The notes under the pieces: generated by a model
What the model was told of the DNA's origin: nothing
The model's database searches: none
The model's input: only the letters and a program-made list of their open reading frames with translations
Position numbers and translations under genes: made by a program
NCBI RefSeq assembly: GCF_025370935.1
Contig: NC_133501.1
Location: forward strand, 7,894,511 to 7,958,510
Direction: 5' to 3'
DNA: 64,000 nucleotides
DNA from: Choristoneura fumiferana
Taxonomy: Eukaryota > Arthropoda > Insecta > Lepidoptera > Tortricidae
Shown: one piece after another, positions 32,673 through 45,400 of the stretch
Position numbering within the stretch: the stretch's first letter is position 1
How the letters are laid out: the number at the start of each line of letters is the position of its first letter

Positions 32673-35600
32673 CTGCCGACAAACAGACAGTCACAAACAT
32701 AGGTTATTACAAATGAAATACCGCAAAACGGGACTTATCACGCTAAACACATGAGTAATTATACCTCGACGTTTCGACCACATTACAGTGGCCGTGGTCA
32801 CGAGTAGACTAAACTGTGGGGTGTCAAGTCTGCCTAGCAGCGCGAGTCCAGCGTTTGTTTGCAATTATGAGTGAAAATCACGATAGTTTTAGACATTGCA
32901 TCACAAATCACAAACAAGTAAAACATTAGCTCACGATCAATGTGCCGTTAGGTGGCGCTGTTATCAATTTTACATTTTAACCTGATTTTTTTTCGTAATA
33001 TGAAGAATTATTTCACCAAAAACTATTTGCTGGTGTACTTAACTTTACCGAGTGTAAGTTGTTTAACTGTAATTATCGTTTACTTTACTCCCAGCGCCAT
33101 CTAGTCCTTACATAGAATAACTGCAACAGCCTAGGTCGTACTGTCACTACTGTCGAAATTTGTCAACTCGGGCGCATAAATACAATTGGGCAAATACCTG
33201 GATAAAAGAAATAGATTCAATTGAATCCGTGAGTTAGTTTATCAAAAAATTTAGAACACGTTTTTTTCTTTTATCAATCATACAAAAATAACAAAGATGA
33301 AGCGTGTCAATTCGATAGCGGAGGGCTGAGACGTCACACCGCAAGCGTCGCATGGCGTAACGTCATGCCGAAATTTTTAATATTAGAACTACGGAAGTTT
33401 GTGTGTGTGTGTTTGTTATTCCTTTACGCTAAAACGGTTGTACGGTTTTGAATGCCATTTGGTATGTATAGCCGGAGCAACACATATGTTACTTTTTAAC
33501 CCGATATTCTCAAGGGATCGAGACAAACAAAACGTCAGAAATCTAATCCGCTGAGTATGGAGTCTCGAAAATTTGGCACTGTAGTTTATAATGCAACGTC
33601 AACAAAGAAGTAATTCCCACAGGAGTTTTGTAGTCTCAAAATTTCAATCCAACTGCTTTATCTAATTTACGCGTGCGAAGCCACGGTAATTTTTAGTTTA
33701 ATTGACAAATGAATTTATCCAATATTTCCTGATAATTTAACTGCAGAACACGTGTTATGCCACTAAATAAGCATGCTTAATAGTAGCACTAGCACGTGTC
33801 CTCTACACACATGCTAGTAAGTACCATTTGCTCAATAGTAGCATGCTTTCGTGCTAGTAACTAGCATGAGTAACATTAGCTTACTGGTACTTCAGGTACT
33901 AGCATGCTTATTAGCATGCTAGTAACGAGCATGCGTAAGGCGGCTTTTAGATTTCTTTAGGAGACTTAGCAACTAGCGCAGCCTGTAGGTTGTGTGCGTC
34001 TCACCTTGCGTCTGAACATGACAGTGAACTGCTCGGAGATGCGCTTGAATATCTCCTGTATGGCGGTGGAGTTGCCGACGAACGTGGCGGCCATCTTGAC
34101 GCCACGCGGCGGCACGTCGCACACGGCGACCTTCACGTTGTTCGGGATCCACTCCACGAAGTAACTGGACATCGAATTCAGCAAATCGTCACTACTTTAA
34201 AAAAAACTCGTACCTCAAAATAGATAATTTTTCTGAGTGGACTTTATGAACATTATGTCAAGGTTCAATTTTGTTAACATGTTGATTTTAGATACGAGAT
34301 TTTTTCAAAGTAGTGACGAAATACAAATGAATAACTTAGGATTGCTGGAAACGGAATGTAATAATCCTACTTAATATTATTAACCACCCTTTAACATAGG
34401 GTACTAGTTCAAAATTACCCAAAACAGTCGTTGGTCGCGCGACGGGTTAATCTGTAAGTTTGTGAAGATGTTTGGATGTTTGTTACTTAATCACGCAATA
34501 ACAGCTGAACGGATTTACATTAAACTTGGCGTACAAATAGGCAAAGATCTGGATTGAGACATAAAAGATACTTGATATCCCGGTAATGTGTTCCATTGTC
34601 CAAGAACGGTGACGTACCGTACCTCGGCTCTCAAGATGACATGTTAACTTCGTTTGCAATCAATAGATGGCGTTGTGCGAGCGAACTTCAGAGAAGGGAG
34701 GGAGTAAAGTGGTGTTACCTGGAGTTCTTGTCCTGCACAGTGAGCATCTGCTCGTCGACCTCCTTCATGGACATGCGGCCGCGGAAGATGGCGGCGACCG
34801 TCAGGTAGCGGCCGTGACGCGGGTCGCACGCCGTCATCATGTTGCCCGGGCTGAACATCTAAGGAAGTTACCAGTTGAAGGTTGGAGAAAGTTTACTGGA
34901 GACACACATATCACATACAAATAGGAAGACTGACTCCACCAGGAGGCCGCAAGGCAGCGGTTCCAACGGAAATGCGTGTTTTCATGAGAAGTTCCTATCA
35001 AATGAATTATGTCGCTAAAGTCGAACTTTCAAGTTGACAGACACGTCTATTGGCACTATTGTTTTATGAAATTCAAACGATTATCGAATTTAGGGTGGTA
35101 GACCACATATTTGGCTGATGGTGCCAAACTACACGGGGCGGCGGATATAAAGTGCACTACACCCATAAAAAATATAAATCCGGCACTGGCTTGTGTATAC
35201 CCTGAGTGTACCGTGTGAGGTGTGGTAGTCCATTTGTGTCCTTAACGTATACGAACCTGCTGCGTCAGCTCGGGCACGGTCAGCGCGCGGTACCCCTGGC
35301 TGTTCCTCGCGGTCAGCGGAGCGAACCCTGCAGCAGACGAGCTTTATTAAATTACAGAAGTCATGATTGTAAGACAGGAATGATCCTAGTTTCGATCATT
35401 TTTGCTGGATTAGCGCTGGTAGTGTAAAATAAATAAAAATCGGCCAAGTGCGATTCGGACTCGCGCACGAAGGGTTCCGTAACATTATATATAGGTACAA
35501 CATTAGTTCTATGGGAGCCCCCCTTAATTTTTTTTTTTCTGTTTTTAATATTTGTTGTTATAGCAACAGAAATACATACGAGTAACCTGTGAAAATTTCA

Positions 35601-38600
35601 ACAGTCTAGCTATCACGGTTCCTGAGATACAGCCTGGTGATAGGCGGACGGACAGCGGAGTCTTAGTAATAGGGTCCCGTTTTTACCCTTTGGATACGGA
35701 ACCTTAAAAATTACGGGACATTTGACACCAATTTGACCTAGTGCCTAACTAAGCAAAGCTTGTACTATGGGTTACTAGACAACCTATGTTTTATAGGAAA
35801 TGGCGGCGAGCAGTCGGAAAAAAATCGTTACGGACGACTGGGAAGGGACCCAGGCAGCAACAGACTCTCACCAGATAAATCCCAGTCGCACGTTCCTTAC
35901 TCCCTGGAGCTTACGGGGCAGATGGTTGGTAGGGGCCTACCCTGAAGTCCGAAAATCGAAGTTCGTATCGCATATCGACGCGAACTTCGATTTTTGATTT
36001 TCGTAGTAGCCCTGCAGGAGAGGGTTGGTAGGGTTATACCAGTTGGCACTCACCAGGCATGAAGAAGTGCAGGCGCGGGAAGGGCACCATGTTGACAGCT
36101 AGTTTGCGCAGGTCGGCGTTCAGCTGCCCCGGGAAGCGCAGGCACGTCGTCACCCCTGACATCGTCAGCTGTAACATCATCATACAAATTTTATCAGTAT
36201 TTTATAGGCATTCTCGCAATTCTTCGAGCTATGTCGGTAACCTTAGTTACACTGCGAATATCATCATCCGCAGAGAAACCCCGAGCATTAGTCCTCTCTG
36301 TAGCCCTCAGAGTGACTTTGAGTTTGTTCGTGAGGCCCATCGTTGCCCACACAACACATGATGAAGCTACGACCTGGTTAAGATCGCGGGAATGCGGTGG
36401 ATGCGGAAAGCACAAGACGTCTGAGTGGAGAGCCTTGAGGGAGGCCTATGTCGAGGATGGTAGGCATTGGCGTACCTAGGGTTATTATTCAGGGGGGACC
36501 TGGCTTGGATTTTTGTGTGAAGATATCAGTATTATAGAATTTAAAATCGGTAGCCCAACATCCTGGGATGGGCACGTACTAGACCATATTTAGGTGGTGG
36601 TTTGGTTCGAAGGACCAAATTATGTAAGGGCCGCTACCGAGTTCTATAGGGCTCCTTGTTGAGGTTGTTGGAGATAAGTTAAAGTTATGACTCTTTAGTA
36701 ATTTATTGATATTTTACGTTTAAGGTAACAAGCTAGTATATCGAGACCGTGTATCATTTACGTTTGTTTTAAGAGTGTGAGAGGAAGCGTTAATATTAGT
36801 TTAAGTATATTAGTGCGGTCTTAGGTAAAAGTGCTGTTGTCGGCGCTGCGACGTATAACTAAAGTAAGGCGCGATTCTAATCTAAAGTGCTGTACGGTAT
36901 TGAACCGTACAGTGGCCACTTCCACTCCTCAGCTGTTCGATTAAAACTCAAATCACTCACCGAGACCAGATGGTTGAGGTCCCCATAAGTGGGCTCCTGT
37001 AGACGCAGCGTGCGGAAACAGATGTCGTAGAGCGCCTCGTTGTCGATGCAGAAGGTCTCGTCGGTGTTCTCCACCAGCTGGTGCACCGATAGCGTCGCGT
37101 TGTAGGGCTCCACCACCGTGTCTGATACCTGCGACATACAGGTCACTGGGGAGTGTCAAATGTTTGGTGTCCTGTCGTGACACCTAATAGTGGTAACGTA
37201 CCATTGGCCCTTTTTTCACATTTTTCCCCCTTCCTCCTACAGTGACCACCTGTATATGTTAAGACCCCTCTCACCCCTCCCTTCTACTCTAATTTTCACG
37301 ATGTCATTTTATAAATACTTATCGTTTTAAATATTTTTTTAAATACAAAAAATGAAAAAAAAAGTTTATCTGGCTCATATTTGTATTTGCAGAGCGTGAA
37401 GAATGGTATCCGCTCATTTCGCAAACACTACTTACTGTAAACTTTTCAGGATTTGTTTCAGAGCCATCGTTTAGAACCCTTTTGGTTAGGTAAGGTTATG
37501 ATTTATAAACATCCTGAAATATTTACAGTTTTAGTTTACGAAATGAAAAGTTGCGTAATGAATCAGGTTGCCAAACGTTAGTTGCGAAACATAGTGAACC
37601 GTGAAGAATACCTTGCATATCTACTATTATTACAAGTGAAACAAGCCGTGGTGGCCTAGTGGTTTAACCTATCGCCTCTCAAACAGAGGGTCGTGGGTTC
37701 AAACCCCGGCTCGCACCTCTGAGTTTTTTGAAATTCATGTGCGGAATTACATTTGAAATTTACCACGAGCTTTGCGGTGAAGGAAAACATCGTGAGGAAA
37801 CCTGCACAAACCTGCGAAGCAATTCAATGGTGCGTGTGAAGTTCCCAATCCGCACTGGGCCCGCGTGGGAACTATGGCCCAAGCCCTCTTGTTCTGAGAG
37901 GAGGCCTGTGCCCAGCAGTGGGACGTATATAGGCTGGGATGATGATGATGATGGAACAAGTGAAAAACTATTAATAAGAAGAAAAATATTGACTTCTTGA
38001 CGAAGACCTAAGCCCCCTCCCCGCCCCCTGAACCCTGCAAGTTCTTGGCACGGCACCGCCTGTAGGCTGTCCGCTGTACCCTCTAGCTGTACCTTGGGCG
38101 AGGGCATGACGCTGAAGGTGTTGACGATGCGGTCAGGGTACTCCTCGCGCAGCTTGCTCAGCAGCAGCGTGCCGAGCCCCGAGCCCGTGCCGCCGCCCAG
38201 CGAGTGCGTCAGCTGGAACCCTAACATACAGTATCATTACATTAGACACGTTTAAAGTTAGGGTCTCCTCAAACCCATGGACGCGCTGGGAATCGGCTTA
38301 AGCCTACCAAAAACGCTTTGTATTTTTTTGTTTCTTTATATAAGAGGGGGAAAACGAGCATGCGGGTCACCTGGTGGGAAGCAGTTACCGCCGCCCATGG
38401 ACACAGGTGCGTTGCCGGCCCTTTGAGAGAATGATAGGCTCGTTTTTTAAAGATCCCTAAGTTGTACCGCTCCGGGAACACTGACCCAGGAAGCTGGTTC
38501 CACACTTTAGTTGTGCGTGGAAAAAGTTTCGCTTAAAGCGGACGGTGCTAGATTGCCAATCATCAAGGTGGTGAGGATGAAATGACTGACGCCTGCACGG

Positions 38601-41600
38601 AAGTACCATCAAATAAGTGGTCTATCCATTTTAAAACAAGTTCCTATGAAATAAATATGTCGCTAAATTCGTCTATTGACATTATTGTTTTATGACATAC
38701 AAACGATTAGACCACATATTTGGCTGATGGCACAGAATATTATAATACTCTCGCACTAACGTCTGATGGTACACTCATAAGAGCGAAAAAGATGTCGATC
38801 GGCTCGGCCGACGCGAAACGACGTTTACCGACGGGAAGACCTCTTTTTCGCTCTTATTGCGTGGACATATATTAAGCCGGTTCCGCGTCGATAGAAAAGG
38901 GGGCGTTCAAGTAATACGTATTACTCATAACAGGAACCACACCCTACTTTATACAGCAGCTGTGTAAACTGTCAAGATGTGGTGTGTAATACAGCTAAAA
39001 GAGAACAGAACCTCAATTATTCAGTACTCTGCTGGATAATAGAATCTTATACCAGTGTTATACAAAAGGTAATACAAACTCTTGAGTAACAGGTCTATTA
39101 TGATGACTATTCAGCTTTAAGAAATAAAATCGGCAAATTACAGACTAACTCAGCTAATAGCATTATCATAACAAAAAAACAACTTTAATACAGAACTTGG
39201 CAATACACACAGCTTCTATACATATATAATAAAGCTTAACCCTGCATAAGGTTAAATTGTTGGCCAGTTATATGACTTGTGTGCTGCCTGCGTTACGGCA
39301 ATTTTTGGGGATATTTGACCCCCCCCCTTCCTAAAAGTTACGTAACACCCAAGTTACCATTTTTTTAGCTTTTCTTTAGCAGTTTCCGAATTAAGCTGGC
39401 ATTTCTGGACACAGTCACACTGGCAACTTAGCGAGAGCATTTATAGGCCAACAACAACTGATGATGCGAATTTCTCACTTTTGAGGACATTATAGTATGT
39501 ACTTGTTACAAAAAAACTGTGACGTAACGCGTAGTTTGAAACCCACCCCCCTCCCACCCCTGTAACGCATCGTAAATTTATACAAGACCCCCCCGGTCGC
39601 GTTACGTAATACTTGAACGCTCCCAAAGGGGCCTCACCTGGCTGGGTGTTATCAATATGCGGTATTTTTTACGTTCCCGCGACCTTACTAATGTCATATA
39701 TGTAAGACAACTAAAATTGTACCAGACTCAAATTATAACTACCATCTATATGTGTTTATTTCATTCTAACATGATTTTTTAAAACGTTAAAATAATCCCA
39801 ATAAAATCAAATTGCTATAAAACATGTAGATATAACGGACTGCAACAATAAAAAATCACGTTTCTAAACGAAACTTTTGAAATGACAATGGAACTTACTT
39901 GCCAAAACTTTTTTATTGTGTTTGCTGTTCGGCTTTTAGGGCCATTATACAAGAATTGCAGCCCATTTAATCAGCTACATTAATACTTTATTATCTAAAT
40001 TAAATTGTAATTTGACCCCGTAAAACGCTATAATATACGCGAATATTTATATATTTACATATAGAATATTTATAGTCCTGTGAATTTATTCAGTAACTAA
40101 TAAATGAACCATAGAAATTCAGATTATTAATTTCAAGTCGTGTCGCCTTTATCGTGGATATTTGACGTTTTGCATTGAAACAAAAGACTGTTGTCTTGCA
40201 GGCCTAGGCCTGCAACAGTATATTTTGAAGCCTGTTTTATGGAACACAACATAAACATTACGCATGTTTGAGAAAATGTAGTTTAGATGTCAAATACAAG
40301 TATAGTCAACAAAAAGTAGATACAGTCAGCAAAAAGGCTCGTTAAAATTTTTTTTTTATCAAAACCTTATAATGTAGAATCACATGGTGTGAGTTGATAT
40401 ACGATAGGGTACCTTGCAGGCAGTCGCAGCCTTCGGACTCCTTCCTCACGACGTCCATCACGGAATCCACCAGCTCAGCTCCCTCGGTGTAGTGGCCCTT
40501 CGCCCAGTTGTTACCTGCATATTGGATTAAAATAAATATAATACCGGCATAGTTCGAAGAGTATCTTAGCTAAATTGTAATGGGCAACATCCATAGGCGT
40601 ATATATAGGGGGGGCCGGGTGGTCCGTGCCCACCCCACTAAGGTTTAGTGCCCACCTCAGGATGTTGGGCTACCGATTCAAAATTCTATAACTGATATCT
40701 TCACACGAAAATCCAGGTCAGGCCCCCCTGAAAAATAACTCTAGATGCCAATGGCAACATCCACCTCACATGGCTCTAACAACAATAACCGGTTGGGGGA
40801 GAAAGCATCGTTGCATGCATACGTCAGCGTTTCAGCCAGAGACATAGTATATATAAGCTAACACACAGTATATTTAGCTTATACACATTCTTCGCAATAC
40901 ATCCTCTCACATCTCTGGTTAAACGAAGCTTAACGATGCTAAAGCTTGCCTAATGCTGACGAAGAAGACTAAGAAGTAGGTTGAAAATACAAACTGAAAT
41001 ATCGATGCACAGAAAAACCAGAAAAATAAGACCAGCACTGGGAATCGAACCCAGATCCTCGGTATTCCGTACCGCGTGCTATACCGCTACACCACTGCTG
41101 GTCAACGGTACAGACACGAATTTCCCCTATGCACCTCATATCTCAGCCTGTTTGTTTCTTATTTAGCCACTTAAGCAGTGACGCTAGCGACATCTATACC
41201 GTAGCCCTCATCGAGAAACTTTTGGCATTCCATTGGAACTAACCGCTCACCCGGACAATAGATGTCGTTATTGAGCAATCAAATGTAATAATTTTATTTC
41301 CAGAACAATACAGGTCCAACTATAAAAAAGGTATATTAGGTACAATAAAATTAAAAAAACTAAAACTATAATAAATCAAAAAATGGACCCTGCGGCATGG
41401 TACCAAATAGCAATCAAATTAAGATTGTTTTTTTGGAATCTTTTTGTATTTTTCATTTCAATTCCAAATTTTTACTCAGATCCCCAAGTGCAGTCGATTC
41501 CCAGTGCTGATCTTATTTTTCTGGTTTTTCTGTGCATCTATATTTCAGTTTGTATTTTCAATTTAGGTTTTACGGGATGACCGTAAAAGTAAAAATTTGG

Positions 41601-42354
41601 AATTGAAATAAAAAATACAAAAAGATTCCTTAAAAACCAATCTTAAGAGGTAGGTACCATGCCGAACCGTTTCGTAGGTATATATTGCTTGGACGCCAGT
41701 GCTACGTGACAAGCTGTAAGTTGTAATTCATGGTAGCGTTCCACAGAGGATGTCTTCCTTCAGCAGTGAACGTCTTCCAGCTGATGATGAGTGATAAACT
41801 GGTCTCACCGGCACCGCTCTGTCCGAAGACGAAGTTGTCGGGGCGGAACAGCTGGCCGTACGTGGAGGAGCGGATGGCGTCCATGGTGCCGGGCTCCAGG
41901 TCCACCAGCACCGCGCGGGGCACGAAGCGGGTGCCTGCGGGCGGAAAGGAGAACGGGTAAATAATCCACTCGATTTTGACACGGCGGAGAGATTATTGCC
42001 ACTGTAATGTAAACTGGTTGAGACTTTAAATAGGGCCGGTCATAAGTCTTATTACTTCTTAAATTTAGTACTTAAAGGCCCTGTCTTCCCGGTTGGTCGA
42101 CGCTTCTGGAGACCCAAGAGCTGGCGCGTATTTAATTAACCCAGCGGATCGCACTTGCGGTCAGCATCATGGGAAACCTGCCACAGACGGGTAGTTCTTT
42201 TTATAATTTTTATTTTGATAGTAGGTATAACATCTTTTTGTCTGTCACTATTGTACCGTTTTTGTCAAACTTAAAACCTAAAATTGCTAAAAGTGGCTCC
42301 GAAGCGGTAACGTTTCGTGTGCTCTGCCTAACCCATTTGAGAATACAGAATGGA

Positions 42355-42417
<63 letters not shown>

Positions 42418-45400
42418 TCTTTTTGTCTTTTTTTGTTTAGTTTTTAAATAAATAGGTAGGTAATTCAGTTCCTAACCAAAAAAAAAGTTTATCTTTACTT
42501 GCAGGTGGTAGGACCTTGTGCAAGGTCCGCCCAGATTGCTACCACCACTTTGCTCGCTAATCCTGCCGTGAAGCAGCAGTGCTTGCACTGTTGTGTTTCG
42601 GCGTGGAGAGTAAGACAGCCGGTGAAATTACTAGCACTTGAGGCCCCATCTTAGGCCTCTAGGTTGGCAACGCATCTGCATACCCCTGGTGTTGGAGATG
42701 TTAATGGGCGGTGCTGATCTCTACCATCAGGAGACCCACTTGCTCGTTTGCCATCCAGTCGAATAAAAAAAAACTTGGTAACTTATAATTACCATGTGGT
42801 AACCCCACGTAATTTTAGTAAAGGCATGCAAAAAAACACTTATTTAATACCTACAATCGTCGTGTGAGTAATCGGCCCGAAGTAGGACGCACACCTACAT
42901 TATGGGATTCAATCAACAAACACACTGTTTACCCGCTCCTCACCGACTTACCATCGGCTGCCTCATTGTAGTAGACCTGGATCCTTTCCAGCTGCAAGTC
43001 GCTGTCCCCGTGGTAGTGCCCGGTTGTGTCGATACCGTGCTCGTCGGAGATGATCTCCCAGAACTAAAACAAATAATAAGCGATTAATAAATTTATATTG
43101 AATCGAATCTGGATCGAATCAGAAATGAGGAGATAGATACGTAGAAGAACAAGGGTCACCGACATAGCCAAGCGAGTTTGCTCGTTGAAGTGGCAATGGG
43201 CAGGCCATATAGCACGGAGAACAGCTTAGATGGCCGTCGGGACCGAAAAGTTCTTTAGTGGAGACCGCGCGGCAAGCGCAGCGTAGGACGTCCACCAACG
43301 AGATGGACGGATGACCTGGTTAAAGCTTCACGGTGGATGCTAGGCGCTGCCAACCGAAGCAACTGGAGGTCTATGGGGGAGGCCTATGTCCAACAGTGGA
43401 CGTCCTACGGCTGAGATGATGATGATGAATAAATTTATATGGAACCGGCGCCCTTCCATCCGATGAACGTTTTTTTAGGGGAGGCCTGGCCTGAATTTTT
43501 GTGTGAGTGAGGATATCAATATTATTGAATTTTGAATCGGTAGCCCAACATCTTGGGGTGGGCACTAGAACATACAGGGCAGGGGTGGGCACGGCCCACC
43601 CGGCCCCCCACTCTATAGGTATACGCTTATGAACGAGTTATACGCGGACGGAGTTGGGTTGCGGCTAGTGTGATAAAATTACTACCATATTAAATATAAT
43701 GACCCGGATAACTCACGTCTTAAATCGAGTTTAGCTCGACATGTTTCGGGCTAATCCGTAGCCCTCGTCTTCGGAGCAACGCGACTCAGCGGCTGATGCA
43801 ACACGCACTCGATTATATTTATATGAGTGAGTCTCACGGGTTCTCATCGGTTCTCATCGGGTTATATTTAATATGAGTGAGTCTCACGGTAGTTTCATGT
43901 TCAAAATTACTACCATCACTATTCTTTAAATAATTTCAACAGAAAGTAAGTTTATGAAAGAAGTATCGGACAAACTAATCGGCGCCGGCGTCTCTGGCGA
44001 CCAAAGGGCAGGCTTTTTCATCGCCCAAAGACAGCCTCGCAGTGCAGCGGGGCAACACCTCCAGCGTCTTGGGTACAATGTCCCGCGCTGCGCTGCCCGG
44101 TTTAGTTAATTTTTTGTGTTTTTATTTTTATAGTAAGTAGGTAGGTTACCTTACAGTCAGCAAAAAAGCTGATACCTATCAAAAACTAAAATTTCTTTCA
44201 ATTCCTGCACAGCCAAATACCTATTCGTATCGTCTGAAGTGCATTCTAAAATTATAATTTATAGAATCTAGTCATCGGCATGGTTGTAGTTTTCGGCAGC
44301 TTTTACTTCTTTATTTGATCAGAAGCTGTATTTCCCGCGGGAACATGTAATATCCCTCGCAACAGCGTCTCAGTCTCAGTGTTCTGAATTTCCCTTGGGA
44401 TCCTTCGTATCTAAACAATACGTACACAGAGCGTGTCTTTCGTCTTTACCTCCGGACAAAATTGAAATCCCTAGCAGAGTTTAATGCTTTACTTTTAGTT
44501 TACTAAAACCCCGGAATTGCAACTCAACTGCCATTCAACTCAACTTTCCATTTATCTGTCAGTGTATTGTAATTTATAGTTAGTGATGTGATGGTGAATA
44601 TAAATTTATATTAAGTATTATTATTAACTGCCGGATCTAATGGATTACGAGCGCGAAACCGCGGGTAAAATCTAGTATTCAAATAACATCTAATTGATTT
44701 ATAAAATCCCACACTTGTAACTATTATTATAGGAAACTAACTGTTGCCGCCGCGACTCCGTCTACAAAAGAATTCGTTTATAACTATCCCGCGGGAACTG
44801 TTCATTTTTCAGAGATAAAAAGTATCCTATCTCCTTCCCCGAGACTCTTAACTAATATCTGTATAAGTACCGAATTTCATCTAAATCGGTTCAGCGGTAT
44901 ATATGCGTGATGAGTGATAAGGTACCTAACTAACAAACAGACATACAAACTTTCGCATTTATAATATTAGTAGGATAATTATATCCAATTGATTTACAAT
45001 TTTTTTAAATAAATATCATAAATATCATGGGACACTTCACATCAATTGACCTAGTCCCAAACTAAGCAAAGCTTGTACTATGGATACTAGGCAACGAATA
45101 AACATACTATATAGATAAATACATATTGAACATCCAAGACCCGAGAGCAAACATTCGTATTATTCATACAAATATCTGCCCGGCCGGGAATCGAACCCGG
45201 GACCTCAATAGTCAGCAGGGCTACTACGAAACTCGAAACTCGAAGTTCGTATCATACCGTCCCTCTCCCTCTCGTATTAAATAGTATAAGTGTCAGAGGG
45301 ACCGAACGACACGAACTTCGAGTTTCGCGTTTCGTAGTAGCCCTGTAGGGTCTCTAACCACTTGGCCATCAAGTCGTCAATTTTACACTTCAGTGCTTGT

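Noticed and set aside
37760..38092. Extension of the tubulin exon 5 frame downstream past 38093
   Set aside because: The frame runs into intron and SINE sequence; the donor after SVMPSPK and exon 6 starting VSDTVVEP give the expected tubulin join.
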